DNA of 64,000 nucleotides, taken from contig NZ_JACIDZ010000003.1 in assembly GCF_014196625.1 (NCBI RefSeq), positions 1 through 64,000 on the forward strand, given 5' to 3'. Made by a program: the position numbers and the translations under genes. The notes below the pieces were generated by a model that saw nothing but the letters and a program-made list of their open reading frames with translations, was not told the origin of the DNA and searched no databases. Positions 38,189 through 48,619 of the stretch are shown piece after piece. The DNA comes from Martelella radicis. GTDB lineage: Bacteria; Pseudomonadota; Alphaproteobacteria; Rhizobiales; Rhizobiaceae. Position 1 is the first letter of the stretch; every line of letters begins with the position of its first letter.

Positions 38189-39081
38189 TGTCGACCGCCG
38201 TTTCATCGTTTCAGCAAACCGCAGCCGCGCCTGCGACCCGTCGCGGTCGGTTCCGCTATCACCGTCTCCTGTTTCATGTGACGGCGACGCTGGTTGCCGC
38301 TCTTTTCCTGGCTCCGCTGGTCTGGGTGGTGCTGGCGAGCTTCCGCACGCCGGCGGAATCGACCCAACCTCCGATACCGCCGTGGCCGATGGAAGGCTTC
38401 AGCATTTCAAGCTATGAGCGGCTTGAGAATTTCGGCCAGTCGGTGCTGCATTATTCGGGCAATTCCCTGTTCGTTGCCGTCGGCACGTCCGCGCTCACCA
38501 TCGTCGTGGCGATCCTCGCCGGCTACGGTTTCTCGAGATACCGCTTTCCGCTGAAGGGCTTTGCCTTCGTGCTGATCCTGTCGACGATGATGGTTCCGTT
38601 CCAGTCGATCCTGACGCCGCTGTTTCTGCTTCTCGCCAAGATGGGGCTTCAGAACACGCTGATCGGCCTCGTCCTCATCTATTCGACGCTGCAGCTTCCC
38701 TTCTCCGTCTTCATGATGCGCAACGCCTTTGATGCCGTGCCGAAGGAGATCGAGGAGGCGGCCCGCATGGATGGTGTGAAGGGCGTGCGCATGCTCGTCC
38801 AGGTGATGGGCCCGCTGGTGCTCCCCGGCGTGGTGACTGTCGGCCTCTTTGCCTTCCTCAATGCCTGGAACGAGTTCCTCGCCGCCCTCGTGCTTCTGAC
38901 AGACCAGTCGAAATTCACGCTCCCCGTCTTGATGACCGCCGTGCGCTATGGCCGCTACGGCTCGGTCGACTGGGGCGCGGTGCAGGCGGGCGTCACGCTG
39001 ATGATGATCCCCTGCATGATCCTCTTTCTCATTCTCCAGCGCTCCTACATTCGCGGCCTGACGGCCGGCGCTGTGAAATAG
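38185..39081 (+). CDS. Sugar ABC transporter permease (MalG/UgpE type)
   Basis: Second permease, 298 residues, six helices. The EAA loop is IEEAARMDGVKGVRMLVQVMGPLVLPG, and the C-terminal region ends LQRSYIRGLTAGAVK, as in MalG-like subunits. The ATG at 38185 overlaps the previous stop; a longer frame into the previous gene is a shadow. It pairs with the preceding permease. Confidence 0.92.
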   Translation: MMSTAVSSFQQTAAAPATRRGRFRYHRLLFHVTATLVAALFLAPLVWVVLASFRTPAESTQPPIPPWPMEGFSISSYERLENFGQSVLHYSGNSLFVAVGTSALTIVVAILAGYGFSRYRFPLKGFAFVLILSTMMVPFQSILTPLFLLLAKMGLQNTLIGLVLIYSTLQLPFSVFMMRNAFDAVPKEIEEAARMDGVKGVRMLVQVMGPLVLPGVVTVGLFAFLNAWNEFLAALVLLTDQSKFTLPVLMTAVRYGRYGSVDWGAVQAGVTLMMIPCMILFLILQRSYIRGLTAGAVK

Positions 39082-39099
39082 CATTTCCGAAAGGACCAC

Positions 39100-41031
39100 A
39101 TGATGAACAAGCCCTTCAACGCCGGCGATGCCCTGCAGCCAAAGTCGAAATTCCGTCCGCTCTCCGTCAATCAGGTCGAGGTCGGCGGTTTTTTCGGCCC
39201 GCGCGTCGATGTCGTCGCGACGACGACGGCCAAGCTTCTGTTCGACCGATGCATCGAAGCGCGCATGCTGGAACAGGTCGACCCGGACCTGCCCAATCCC
39301 GGCATCGTCATCCCCTTCGACCACGGCAACACCGTCACCACGCAGATGTTCTGGGATTCCGATTTCGGCAAGAGCATCGAGACGGCGGCCTATGCGCTGA
39401 ACCGCAAGCGTGACGAAGAGCTGGAAGCCCGCGTCGACGCGGTGATCGATGCCTACGGCCGGCTGCAGGCCGAAGACGGTTATCTCAATTCCTGGTACCA
39501 GCGCATCCAGCCGGGTCAGCGCTGGACCAATCTGCGCGACCGACATGAGCTTTACAATGCCGGTCACCTGATCGAGGGCGCGGTCGCCTATTACCACGCC
39601 ACGGGCAAGCGCAAGTTCCTCGACATCATGTGCCGCTATGCCGACTGCATCGATGCCACCTTCGGTCCCGATGCCGACAGGAAACGCGGCTATCCGGGCC
39701 ACCCCGAACTTGAGCTGGCGCTGGTCAAGCTCGGCCGCGTTACCGGTGAGCAGCGCTATCTCGATCTGGCGAAATTCTTTGTCGACGAACGCGGCAAGGA
39801 TCCGAAATATTTCGATCAGGAAGCCATTGCGCGCGGCGAAAAGCCGGAAGACTTTCACTTCACCACGCTCGAATATTGCCAGGCCCACAAGCCGGTGCGC
39901 GAGCAGCGGGAAGTCGTCGGTCATGCGGTGAGGGCGGCCTATCTCTATGCCGGCATGGCTGACGTCGCCACCGAGTTTTCCGATGACAGCCTCGACCCGG
40001 CACTGGAAGCGCTGTGGTCGCACCTGATCGACCGCAACCTCTATGTCACCGGCGGCTTCGGGCCATCGAAGGACAATGAGGGACTGACATTCGACTATGA
40101 TCTGCCCAATGATACCGCCTATGCCGAGACCTGTGCGGCTGTCGCACTGGTGTTCTGGGCCAGCCGCATGCTGGGCCGCGAGCCCGATGCGCGCTTTGCC
40201 GATGTCATGGAGCGGGCGCTCTATAACGGCGCGCTTTCAGGGCTTTCGCAGGACGGCACCCATTTCTTCTACGACAATCCGCTGGAAAGCCATGGCGGCC
40301 ACCATCGCTGGCGCTGGCACCGCTGCCCCTGCTGCCCGCCGAACATCTCCCGCCTCGTCGCCTCGATCGGCACGTACTTCTACGGCGTTGCCGAGGATGA
40401 GCTGGCGCTGCATCTTTATTGCGAGAATGCAGCCGAAATCGAGATTGCCGGCACAAGGATCGATGTGAAACAGCAAACCGCCTATCCGAAGGATGGCAGG
40501 GTTACCCTTACGCTGACGCCGCTGACGCCCGTCGAATTCACCCTGTCGCTGCGCGTACCGGGCTGGGCCAGAGGCTTTTCGCTCGCGATCAACGGTGAAG
40601 CCTCCGATGCAACGCCGGAGAAGGGCTATCTTCGGATCCGCCGCCAATGGGAGGCTGGCGACACGATCGAACTTGACCTCGGGATGGAGCCGGAAATGCT
40701 CTATGCTCACCCGAAGGTCGCGCCCGACCAGGGCCGTGCTGCCCTCTTGCGCGGGCCGTTCGTCTACTGTGTGGAGGAAACCGACAATAAGGCGCCGCTC
40801 AATGCCTATGTGGTGAAAGACGGCGCTTCCGTGAGCCTTGCGACGGTCGATGGTCTTAGCGATACGGTTGCGCTCAGCATCGAAGCTCTCGTCGAAAGCC
40901 AGCCGACCGAGGCGCTTTACGCCACCACACCGCCGCACCGGACATCCGCCAGTTTGAAAGCCATACCCTATTATCTCTGGGACAATCGCGCGCCGGGCGA
41001 AATGCTGGTCTGGCTGCGCAGGGAGGCATGA
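39100..41031 (+). CDS. GH127 beta-L-arabinofuranosidase
   Basis: Glycoside hydrolase of 643 residues (DUF1680/HypBA1 family) removing beta-linked L-arabinofuranose. The (alpha/alpha)6 barrel has DGYLNSWYQ and [17 protein letters not shown]. The zinc-thiolate catalytic site is visible: Glu343 and Cys345 in YAETCAA and Cys411-Cys412 in [11 protein letters not shown], corresponding to the Glu, Cys, Cys, Cys ligand set of HypBA1 in which the first Cys of the CC pair is the nucleophile. No signal peptide, so it acts after import. It lies between permease and ATPase genes, overlapping the latter start. Confidence 0.92.
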   Translation: MMNKPFNAGDALQPKSKFRPLSVNQVEVGGFFGPRVDVVATTTAKLLFDRCIEARMLEQVDPDLPNPGIVIPFDHGNTVTTQMFWDSDFGKSIETAAYALNRKRDEELEARVDAVIDAYGRLQAEDGYLNSWYQRIQPGQRWTNLRDRHELYNAGHLIEGAVAYYHATGKRKFLDIMCRYADCIDATFGPDADRKRGYPGHPELELALVKLGRVTGEQRYLDLAKFFVDERGKDPKYFDQEAIARGEKPEDFHFTTLEYCQAHKPVREQREVVGHAVRAAYLYAGMADVATEFSDDSLDPALEALWSHLIDRNLYVTGGFGPSKDNEGLTFDYDLPNDTAYAETCAAVALVFWASRMLGREPDARFADVMERALYNGALSGLSQDGTHFFYDNPLESHGGHHRWRWHRCPCCPPNISRLVASIGTYFYGVAEDELALHLYCENAAEIEIAGTRIDVKQQTAYPKDGRVTLTLTPLTPVEFTLSLRVPGWARGFSLAINGEASDATPEKGYLRIRRQWEAGDTIELDLGMEPEMLYAHPKVAPDQGRAALLRGPFVYCVEETDNKAPLNAYVVKDGASVSLATVDGLSDTVALSIEALVESQPTEALYATTPPHRTSASLKAIPYYLWDNRAPGEMLVWLRREA

Positions 41032-42131
41032 CGATGGGCCAGGCAGAGTTGCTCACCCCGGATCGCAACCCGTCGGGCCTGTCGCTCAGGCGGGTCTCCA
41101 AGGCCTTCGGCGCGGTGCAGGTCATTCATGATGTCGACCTGGAGATCGAGGGCGGCGAATTCGTCGTCTTCGTCGGACCGTCGGGCTGCGGAAAATCCAC
41201 CCTTTTGAGGCTGATCGCGGGTCTCGAAGAGGTGACGAGCGGCGACGTGATGATTGCCGGCACGGATGTGACCGACGAGGACCCGTCCGATCGCGGCATC
41301 GCCATGGTGTTCCAGACCTATGCGCTCTATCCGCATATGAGCGTGGAGCAGAACATGGGCTTCGGCCTCAAGGTTGCCGGACGGCCGAAGGCGGAGGTCG
41401 AGGCCAAGGTGCGCCAGGCGGCCGATATCCTGAAGCTGACGGACTATCTCGACCGCCGTCCCGGCCAGCTTTCCGGCGGCCAGCGCCAGCGCGTTGCCAT
41501 CGGCCGGGCGATCGTCCGGGATCCGGAAATCTTCCTGTTCGACGAGCCGCTTTCCAACCTGGACGCCGAACTGAGGGTCGGCATGCGCATCGAGATCGCC
41601 CGGCTGCACCGCGAGCTTGGCAACACGATGATCTACGTCACCCATGACCAGACGGAAGCGATGACGCTTGCCGACAAGATCGTCGTCCTGCGCGGCGGCT
41701 ATATCGAGCAGGTGGGCTCTCCGGCAGCACTTTACGATGATCCCGACAACATGTTCGTCGGCGGCTTCATCGGTTCGCCCAAGATGAATTTTCTCTCGGG
41801 CGTGATACGGGGTGGCGAGGTCGAGATCGCGGGAGCCAGGCTGCCGTTGGCCGAACTTGAGACGAAGCCGAAGGATGGCACGCCCGTCACGGTCGGCATT
41901 CGCCCTGAGCACTGGCGCCCTGCCGGCGAAGGCGAGCCGGGCGTGCCGTTTACGGTCGATTTCTCCGAGTTCCTCGGCGGGTCGAGTTATCTCTACGGCA
42001 CGATCGGCGAAACGGTTGCTACCGTGGAAGTCGAACGCAGCGCCATTGCCAGGCCCGGCACGACGCTTCTTCTCACTGTCGACGCCGACAGGATTTACGT
42101 TTTCGGAGAGGATGAGCGGCGTATTCGCTGA
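41028..42131 (+). CDS. Sugar ABC transporter ATPase (MalK/UgpC type)
   Basis: ATPase of 367 residues. Walker A is [11 protein letters not shown], the signature [16 protein letters not shown] and Walker [18 protein letters not shown], followed by the [13 protein letters not shown] switch His. The last 110 residues form the TOBE-type regulatory domain ([12 protein letters not shown]). The ATG overlaps the GH127 stop (ATGA). It serves the two permeases upstream and closes the operon. Confidence 0.93.
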   Translation: MTMGQAELLTPDRNPSGLSLRRVSKAFGAVQVIHDVDLEIEGGEFVVFVGPSGCGKSTLLRLIAGLEEVTSGDVMIAGTDVTDEDPSDRGIAMVFQTYALYPHMSVEQNMGFGLKVAGRPKAEVEAKVRQAADILKLTDYLDRRPGQLSGGQRQRVAIGRAIVRDPEIFLFDEPLSNLDAELRVGMRIEIARLHRELGNTMIYVTHDQTEAMTLADKIVVLRGGYIEQVGSPAALYDDPDNMFVGGFIGSPKMNFLSGVIRGGEVEIAGARLPLAELETKPKDGTPVTVGIRPEHWRPAGEGEPGVPFTVDFSEFLGGSSYLYGTIGETVATVEVERSAIARPGTTLLLTVDADRIYVFGEDERRIR

Positions 42132-42225
42132 TGTCCGGTCTCCGGGGAGACTGCCGTCCATCTTGCCGCCGCTATTTTCTGCGCTAGAATCCATACCTGA
42201 ACATGCTTCGGATTGGATCAGCGGA

Positions 42226-43365
42226 ATGCATGCGACACGACGCGCATTTTCTCTTCTGGCGGTTGCGGCCGTGTTGTCGGCCTGCTCGAGCAATCTGCTG
42301 GGCGGAAGGCCCTCGGTATCAAGGCCGCCCGGCACGGTGGCCAATGCCGGCTATGATGCCTGGGTTGAAGGCTTCAGGAAGCGGGCCGAGGCCAAGGGCA
42401 TTTCAAGGCAGACGCTCGACGCGGCCTTTGCAAATGCGGGTTATACGCCCGAGGTCATCGTGCAGGACCGCAACCAGACCGAATTCAACCGCACGCTCGA
42501 GGAATATCTCGCCATTGCCGCGTCCGACGAGCGGGTGGCCAAGGGCCGGGCCAATTATGCCCGCTACCGCACGGCGCTCGAACAGATCGAGGCGACCTAT
42601 GGCGTCGACGGCCATGTCGTCGTCGCCGTGTGGGGACTGGAGAGCATGTATGGCGAGCGGGGCGGCGATGTGCCGGTGGTCTCGGCGCTGTCGACGCTCG
42701 CCTATGAGGGACGGCGCGGCAGTTTCTTCGAAAGCCAGTTGGTGGCCGCCCTCAAGATCCTTCAGAACGGCGATATCAGTCCGCAGCAGATGACCGGAAG
42801 CTGGGCCGGCGCCATGGGTCACACCCAGTTCATCCCCACCTCCTATCTCGGCTATGCCGTCGATTTCACCGGCGACGGGCGGCGCGATATCTGGAGCGAT
42901 GATCCGACCGATGCGCTGGCGAGCACGGCCTCATACCTGAAGCGCGCGGGCTGGCGCACGGGCCAAGCCTGGGGCGGGGAGGCGGGATCGCCGGGCGCTT
43001 CCGTCGCGGGCGGCCGCCGCATTCAGCCGCATGCCGGCGGGCCGGTCTTCGTCGTCGGCCCCAATTTCGATGTCATCAGGCGATACAACAATTCCACGAA
43101 CTACGCGATCGGCGTCGGGCATCTGGCCGACCGGATCGCGGGGGCGGGACCCATCAGCGGCACGTTCCCGCCGGATCGCTACGGCTTTACCGCCGACCAG
43201 CGCAAGGCGCTGCAGGCGGGGCTGAAGGAAAGAGGCTTCGATGCGGGCACTGTGGACGGCGTTTTCGGCACGCAGACGCGCGCGGCCATATCCGCCTATC
43301 AGCGGCAGAACGGGCTTGCCGTTACCGGTGAACCGTCGATGGAGCTGCTGATGCGGCTCGGCTGA
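42226..43365 (+). CDS. Lytic murein transglycosylase, MltB family lipoprotein
   Basis: Predicted peptidoglycan lytic transglycosylase of 379 residues. The signal peptide ends in a lipobox (LSAC, Cys20), so it is a lipoprotein. The catalytic Glu139 is in VWGLESMYGE; GAMGHTQFIPTSYLGYAVDFTGDGRRDIW is the MltB core. The C-terminal 60 residues are a peptidoglycan-binding domain 1 (LKERGFDAGTVDGVFGTQTRAAISAYQRQNGL). The frame extends far upstream, but the lipobox fixes the start. It is a separate unit that follows the sugar operon by 94 bases. Confidence 0.93.
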   Translation: MHATRRAFSLLAVAAVLSACSSNLLGGRPSVSRPPGTVANAGYDAWVEGFRKRAEAKGISRQTLDAAFANAGYTPEVIVQDRNQTEFNRTLEEYLAIAASDERVAKGRANYARYRTALEQIEATYGVDGHVVVAVWGLESMYGERGGDVPVVSALSTLAYEGRRGSFFESQLVAALKILQNGDISPQQMTGSWAGAMGHTQFIPTSYLGYAVDFTGDGRRDIWSDDPTDALASTASYLKRAGWRTGQAWGGEAGSPGASVAGGRRIQPHAGGPVFVVGPNFDVIRRYNNSTNYAIGVGHLADRIAGAGPISGTFPPDRYGFTADQRKALQAGLKERGFDAGTVDGVFGTQTRAAISAYQRQNGLAVTGEPSMELLMRLG

Positions 43366-43377
43366 GGACAAAATTCC

Positions 43378-44181
43378 CTATGTTCGGCCCTGCAGGATCT
43401 CCTTCAGCCTTTCTGCAACCTGAGGGGCCGCGGCAAGGCAGGGACGCCGCATCGCGGTCAGATCGCCGGCGAAGGGGTCGATGGCGATGCCGCCAGCCTC
43501 GCGCACCAGTAGCAGGCCGGCCACGCAGTCCCAGGCGCTGAGTTCCGGCTCGTAAAAGCCGAGATAACTGCCCTGCGCCACATGGGCGAGGCTGAGGGCC
43601 GCTGATCCGTTGCGCATGAAGCTGCCGCCGTCTTCCAGGATGTTGGCGATGATCCGGCCGACCGCGCGGGCATGGACCGCGCCGCCCGGACCGATCGCGA
43701 TGACGCCACCGGAAAATGGCGTCGCGGCATCGATGGAGAGTTGCTTGTTATCGCACCAGGCGCCGTGCCCTTCCTCCGCCCAGTAGAGCGCGCCGGTTGC
43801 CGGATGCGCGATGAGGCTCAGCACCGTACGGTCGCCTTCCGCAATGGCAATCACCACCGACCAGCTCTCAAGGCCGTGCAGAAAGGGGCTGGTGCCGTCG
43901 ATCGGGTCGATGATCCAGCAAAATCCGCTCTTGCCGTCGGCCTTGCCGTGCTCCTCGCCCAGTAGCCCGTCCTCGGGAAAGCGTGCGGCGATCTCGGCGC
44001 GGATGAAGCCCTCCACCGAGCGATCGGCGACGGAGACGAGATCCTGGCCGGATGTCTTGGTTTCCACGATCAGGCTCTCACGGCGCCTGAAAAAATCGAG
44101 CGCCAGCGCCCCGGCTTCGCGGATGATGATCTTGGCGGCGGCAAGCCGCGCCGCGCGGGCGGGAGAAGAAGAGGTAGTCAT
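43378..44181 (-). CDS. Inositol monophosphatase family phosphatase
   Basis: Mg2+-dependent phosphatase of 267 residues. The metal-site motifs are GEEHG (about 75-79), IDPIDGTSPFLHG and ELSAWDCVAGLLLVREAGG near the C-terminus. The family covers inositol-1-phosphatase, 3'(2'),5'-bisphosphate nucleotidase and other sugar phosphatases; the substrate is not decidable from motifs. It is the last gene of the importer operon at 43.4-51.3 kb, next to a double glycerophosphodiesterase, which makes inositol phosphate or a related phospho-sugar a sensible guess. Confidence 0.87.
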   Translation of the reverse strand: MTTSSSPARAARLAAAKIIIREAGALALDFFRRRESLIVETKTSGQDLVSVADRSVEGFIRAEIAARFPEDGLLGEEHGKADGKSGFCWIIDPIDGTSPFLHGLESWSVVIAIAEGDRTVLSLIAHPATGALYWAEEGHGAWCDNKQLSIDAATPFSGGVIAIGPGGAVHARAVGRIIANILEDGGSFMRNGSAALSLAHVAQGSYLGFYEPELSAWDCVAGLLLVREAGGIAIDPFAGDLTAMRRPCLAAAPQVAERLKEILQGRT

Positions 44182-44203
44182 GGGAAATGCGATGTCTTTT
44201 CGG

Positions 44204-45283
44204 TTATGAGGGAGGCTGATCAGCCTTCAAGCCCTGGGGTGGAGGGGCTGGCGGGCCGGGCGGCACAAGGGTGGTCGAGCCGCGTTCGACCAGGTGCACG
44301 TCGACGACGACCGGCGGAGCGACGGTGTCCGGTTCGCTGATGCGCGCAAGCAGGCCGTTGACGGCGGCATCGGCCGTGCGCACCGGGTCCTGGCGCACTG
44401 TCGTCAGGTCGTAAGCCAGCCAGCCGGCCTCGGGAATGTCGTCGCAGGCGACGAGCTTCAGATCGCCCGGGATCGAAAGCGGGCTCAAATGGCGGATGGT
44501 ATCGATGAAGCCGAGCGCCAGATAGTCGTTGGCGCAATAGATGCCATCGACGTCGGCGGGGTCGGAAAGGAAAGCGTCGGCGGCTGCGCGCCCGCCCTGA
44601 TAGTTCGGCAGGTCGCCGAAATATTCGCCGGCGATCTCGATGCCGAGCCGCTCGCATGCGCGCCAGAAGGCGGAGCGGCGAAGGCTGATCGAATGCGAGC
44701 TGCGCCGCTGGCTCGCCAGCGCCACGCGCCGGCATCCGGCATCGAAAAGCGCGCGCGCCGCCAGTTCGCCGGCGGCTTCCGTGTCCATCGAAACGTTCAG
44801 CACCGTATCGGAAACGGGCCGCTTGTTGATCAGAACCAGTGGCACGCCGTGATCGGCGCATTGACGGGCGATCTCGGCGGGGGAGGCGTCATCGGTAACG
44901 ATGGCGCCGGCGACATTGTAGTGCAGCATCATGTCGATATGGCGGGCGACCTTGCCGCCGCGCTCTGTCGGCAGCAGAAGCGGACGATAGCCGGAAGCGA
45001 CAAGGCTCGTGCCGAGTTCGGCCAGCAATTGCGCCCGAAACGGGTTGTCGATGTCGGAGACGACAAGTCCGACGAGGTTGGAGCGTTGGTGCGACAGGCT
45101 GCGCGCCAGAAAGTTGACGCGATAGCCAAGCGTGGCCGCGGCCTCAAGCACCTTTTCGCGGGTCTGCGGCGCGACGCTTGCGCCGGGCGTGAAAGTGCGC
45201 GAGACGGCGGAGCGGTGGACGCCGGCAAGCCGAGCGACATCCTCGGCGGTCGGCGCCCGTCCGGGGCGGGTTTCATCGGCCAT
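44204..45283 (-). CDS. LacI family transcriptional regulator of the glycerophosphodiester-type operon
   Basis: Product of 359 residues. The HTH TAEDVARLAGVHRSAVSRTFTPG and hinge RVNFLARSLSHQRSNLVGLVVSDI are typical, and the effector domain has GIYCANDYLALGFIDTIRHL. The ATG at 45283 follows GGCGGA and overlaps the end of the GDPD gene by 11 bases. The regulator sits inside the operon it probably controls; a perfect 18-bp palindrome in the operon leader is its likely operator. Confidence 0.9.
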   Translation of the reverse strand: MADETRPGRAPTAEDVARLAGVHRSAVSRTFTPGASVAPQTREKVLEAAATLGYRVNFLARSLSHQRSNLVGLVVSDIDNPFRAQLLAELGTSLVASGYRPLLLPTERGGKVARHIDMMLHYNVAGAIVTDDASPAEIARQCADHGVPLVLINKRPVSDTVLNVSMDTEAAGELAARALFDAGCRRVALASQRRSSHSISLRRSAFWRACERLGIEIAGEYFGDLPNYQGGRAAADAFLSDPADVDGIYCANDYLALGFIDTIRHLSPLSIPGDLKLVACDDIPEAGWLAYDLTTVRQDPVRTADAAVNGLLARISEPDTVAPPVVVDVHLVERGSTTLVPPGPPAPPPQGLKADQPPS

Positions 45284-46742
45284 CGGCAATCCGCCGTCGA
45301 AGCGCCGCAGCCAGAAGATCGGCCCGATCGAGATTGATCATCGGCGGGGCGATCTCGGCGATCCGGTCGAAGATTGCGGGATCGTCGCCGAAATACTGCA
45401 TCATCGGGGTGATCCCTTTCGCAAGGCATTGGGGGGCAAGGCGCGCATAATCCGGATAATGGATCTCGGCAAGCTGCGGCGCCAGATGGCCTTGCATCTC
45501 CTCCACATCTTGATAGCGTCCGGCGCTGGCCTTGATATTGGCATCGGGCGCGGCCTGGCGCATCGCTTCCTGCAGAGACGGGTTCTCCGACCAGAAGAAG
45601 CAATCGCCAAGAAAATTCCGCGAGCGCACGAAATCGACCAGAACCTTCGCGTCGACGGTCTTGTTCTCGATATAGAGCCGCGCCCCGTATGATCTGGCAA
45701 GCGTGATCATCTCATCAAGCGTCGGTATGATTTCCGCCGCATAAAAGGGCGAAAACCACGCGCCGGCGCTCAGCGTCTTCAGTTCGGCCAGTGTCCGTGC
45801 TCTGACCGCGCCGGTCCCCGTGGTGGTGCGTTCCAGCGTTTCGTCATGAATGACCACGATCTCGCCGTCGGCGCTCATATGCACGTCGATCTCGACGAAA
45901 TGCGCGCCCTGGCCGAAGCTGAGGCGCGCGGCGGCAAGCGTGTTTTCGGGCGCGAAATGATTGGCGCCGCGATGGCAGACAATCTGCGTCGCAACACCGT
46001 CTAAGCGGTCGAAACCGCGCATCAGTTCGGGCTGGTTGGTGCAGATGCCGAGCACCGGCAATGCCATCAACGCTTCGAGCACGGGCTTGCGCTCCTCATG
46101 CCAGAGCACGACGCCGAGGTTTTCGTCCTTCGCCCGCTCAAGAAGCGCCGCGTCGACTTGGCGCTCAGGGCTTTCACCGCCGCCTTTCTCCCAGCAGAGA
46201 TGAATGATGTCGGCCCGGGTCTCGGCTGCGCGCGCGAACGGATCCGCGCCAAGCGGCACCAGGGCGGCCAGCGTAAATGGACAGCCGGCATCGGCAAGCG
46301 CGCGGATTTCATCGACGTTGAAGCTGCCGAGCGCGACGCGGGTAAAGCCTCGCGCAAGCAGATGGCGCCAGACAATGCGACCCGCGCCGGCAGCCTTGAT
46401 CTCGATGTAGAGCGCCTGATCGAGCCTTGCGGCAAGGTCAAGCGTCTCGTCGAGACTCGGGATTTCCGGTGCAAGGTCGCGCAGGGTTGCAAAGTCGAGG
46501 TCGGCGATGGCGCGGTCGATGCCGGCGATGCGCATCAGGCCGGCGTCATGCGTGATCACGGGCACACAGTCGGCCGTCAGATGTACGTCGATTTCCCACA
46601 TCTGCGCGCCCAGTTCGGCAGCGACCCGGAAGGCGGAAAGCGTGTTTTCCGGGGCATGCGCCGATGCGCCGCGATGGGCGATGCATACCGGCTCCCCGGC
46701 CGCAAAGGGCCATGGAATGGTATTTTCCGCGCGTCTTGTCAT
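45273..46742 (-). CDS. Tandem-domain glycerophosphodiester phosphodiesterase
   Basis: Product of 489 residues containing two complete GDPD domains. Domain 1 (about 18-240): HRGA with His23-Arg24, PENT with Glu32, EIDVH (Glu50, Asp52, His54) and TH at His65. Domain 2 (about 252-480): HRGA with His257-Arg258, PENT with Glu266, EIDVH (Glu284, Asp286, His288) and IHDETLERTT with His299. Both keep the catalytic His pair and metal ligands. No signal peptide, so it acts in the cytoplasm and yields glycerol-3-phosphate plus an alcohol. Most family members have one domain. It overlaps the upstream ATPase gene (ATGA). Confidence 0.92.
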   Translation of the reverse strand: MTRRAENTIPWPFAAGEPVCIAHRGASAHAPENTLSAFRVAAELGAQMWEIDVHLTADCVPVITHDAGLMRIAGIDRAIADLDFATLRDLAPEIPSLDETLDLAARLDQALYIEIKAAGAGRIVWRHLLARGFTRVALGSFNVDEIRALADAGCPFTLAALVPLGADPFARAAETRADIIHLCWEKGGGESPERQVDAALLERAKDENLGVVLWHEERKPVLEALMALPVLGICTNQPELMRGFDRLDGVATQIVCHRGANHFAPENTLAAARLSFGQGAHFVEIDVHMSADGEIVVIHDETLERTTTGTGAVRARTLAELKTLSAGAWFSPFYAAEIIPTLDEMITLARSYGARLYIENKTVDAKVLVDFVRSRNFLGDCFFWSENPSLQEAMRQAAPDANIKASAGRYQDVEEMQGHLAPQLAEIHYPDYARLAPQCLAKGITPMMQYFGDDPAIFDRIAEIAPPMINLDRADLLAAALRRRIADGR

Positions 46743-47794
46743 ATCGCCGCTCCAGAGGAGTCGAAGGCGAGCAGCTTCTCGGTCTCAAGCCCCCAGGCAA
46801 CACTATCGCCGATCTGCACATCGCCGCGCACCGGCTGGATCGAGCGCAGCACTGTCTTGTCGCCCAGCTTGATGTCGAACAGCATCTCGCGGCCCTGCGG
46901 TTCGATGAAGCTGACGGTGCCGGTCACGGTGTCGGGGTGGTTGCCGCCGAAATGCTCCGGCCTGATGCCGAGAGCAATCCGCTCGCCTTGCGTGCGGCCC
47001 GCCAGCCTTTTCGGCAGCGGCAGGCGGATCGCGTCGTCTGTCGTCAGAGCGCCATTGTCAATGCGACCCTCGGCGAAGACGATTGGCGGATTGCCGAGAA
47101 AGCCGGCGACGAAACGGTTGGCTGGCGCCTCGTAGAGCGCGGTCGGGCGGTCAAGCTGCAGGATCCTGCCCTTGTCCATGATCGCGACCCGGTCGCACAT
47201 CGACATCGCCTCGACCTGGTCATGGGTGACCAGAATGGCGGTAATTCCGGTCTCGAGCTGGATGCGGCGGATTTCCGAGCGCATTTCAAGGCGCAGCTTG
47301 GCGTCAAGATTGGCGAGCGGCTCATCGAGCAGCAGCACGTTCGGACGGCGGACGATGGCGCGGGCAAGGGCGACGCGTTGCTGCTGGCCGCCGGAGAGCT
47401 GGCCCGGTTTGCGCTCCAGCAGGTTGTCGATATGGGCAAGGCCGGCGATCGCCTCGACCTCGCGCTTGATATCGGCCTTGTTCATGCGCCGCACGCTCAG
47501 GGGAAAGGCGATATTGTCGAATACCGACATATGCGGATAGAGCGCGTAGTTCTGGAAGACGACGCCGACATTGCGCTTCTGGCTCGGAAGCGTCGAGACA
47601 TCCTTGTCGCCGAACAGGATCTTGCCCTTGTTGATGCGGTGAATGCCGCAGACGGCGAAAAGCGTGGTCGACTTGCCGCAACCGGAGGGGCCGAGCAGGG
47701 CCATCATCTCGCCGGAGCGGACGGTCAGGTTCAGGTTCTCGATCACCGGCGTGCCGTCGAAGGATTTGGTGAAATTGGAAAGTGAGACTTGCAT
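46739..47794 (-). CDS. ABC transporter ATPase (UgpC/MalK type)
   Basis: ATPase of 351 residues. Walker A is [12 protein letters not shown], the signature LSGGQQQRVALARAIV and Walker B VLLLDEPLANLDAKLRL. The regulatory domain includes IALGIRPEHFGGNHPDTVTG. The start at 47794 (TGATG with the permease stop) gives the UgpC-like MQVSLSNFTKSFDG. Encoded between permeases and the glycerophosphodiesterase. Confidence 0.92.
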   Translation of the reverse strand: MQVSLSNFTKSFDGTPVIENLNLTVRSGEMMALLGPSGCGKSTTLFAVCGIHRINKGKILFGDKDVSTLPSQKRNVGVVFQNYALYPHMSVFDNIAFPLSVRRMNKADIKREVEAIAGLAHIDNLLERKPGQLSGGQQQRVALARAIVRRPNVLLLDEPLANLDAKLRLEMRSEIRRIQLETGITAILVTHDQVEAMSMCDRVAIMDKGRILQLDRPTALYEAPANRFVAGFLGNPPIVFAEGRIDNGALTTDDAIRLPLPKRLAGRTQGERIALGIRPEHFGGNHPDTVTGTVSFIEPQGREMLFDIKLGDKTVLRSIQPVRGDVQIGDSVAWGLETEKLLAFDSSGAAI

Positions 47795-48618
47795 CAGCCT
47801 TTGGTGCCTCCACTGAAGATGTTCATCAGCGGCTTCTGGAAGAGCACGAAGAGAACGATGACCGGCAGGGTGTAGAAAAGCCCGACCGACTTGAAGAGAT
47901 TGAAATTGTAGGTGATCGAATCCGGGTCGGAGACCGCCTCTAGATAGACCGAGAGCACTTCGATCTGGGCTGCCGGTGCGAGAATGCGCGGCAGCAGATA
48001 TTCGCTCCAGCCGTCGATGAAGACGAAGATGGAAAGCGCCATCAGCCCCGGCTTGACCTGCGGCAGGATCAGCCGCCACCAGACCGTGAACCGGCTGGCG
48101 CCGTCCTGCACGCCGGCCATCTCGATCTCCCAGGGCACGGAATCGTAAAACCCCTTCATGATCCAGATGCCGAGCGGCAGCATCAGGCTGGCCTTCACCA
48201 GAATGACGCCGATGAGCGTGTTGTAGAGGCCGGCATATTGTAGCACCAGGAACACGCCGATGAGCAGTGTCACGGTCGGAAAGGCGTGCATCACCATCAG
48301 CGAGGACAGGAAGAAGCGGCGGAACGGCAGGTTGAGCCGCGAAACCGCATAGCCGGCCGTCGTCGAGACGCCGAGCACGATCGCGACCATGCTGACGGTG
48401 AACAGGAAGGTATTGAGCGTCGGCTCCCAGACATTGCCGGTGACATCCGGGTTCCACAGAAACCGCCAGTGCTGCAGAGTGAACTCATTGGGCAGGAACG
48501 AACCCGGCGCCGAATTGGAAAAGGTATCGACCACGAGAAAAAGATACATGATCGCCAGCGGCGCGCTGAACAGCGCGAGGATGAAGATGACGGGCCAGAG
48601 GGAATGGTTCTTGGTCAT
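47794..48618 (-). CDS. ABC transporter permease (MalG/UgpE type)
   Basis: Membrane permease of 274 residues with six helices. The EAA loop is EIEMAGVQDGASRFTVWWRLILPQVKPGL. The ATG at 48618 directly precedes the first helix (NHSLWPVIFILALFSAPLAIMYLF). It follows the partner permease gene by one base. Confidence 0.91.
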   Translation of the reverse strand: MTKNHSLWPVIFILALFSAPLAIMYLFLVVDTFSNSAPGSFLPNEFTLQHWRFLWNPDVTGNVWEPTLNTFLFTVSMVAIVLGVSTTAGYAVSRLNLPFRRFFLSSLMVMHAFPTVTLLIGVFLVLQYAGLYNTLIGVILVKASLMLPLGIWIMKGFYDSVPWEIEMAGVQDGASRFTVWWRLILPQVKPGLMALSIFVFIDGWSEYLLPRILAPAAQIEVLSVYLEAVSDPDSITYNFNLFKSVGLFYTLPVIVLFVLFQKPLMNIFSGGTKG

Positions 48619-48619
48619 T

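Noticed and set aside
38407-40023. Open frame of 538 codons on the minus strand
   Set aside because: Antisense to the MalG-type permease and GH127 genes and lacks motifs; composition is typical of a shadow frame.
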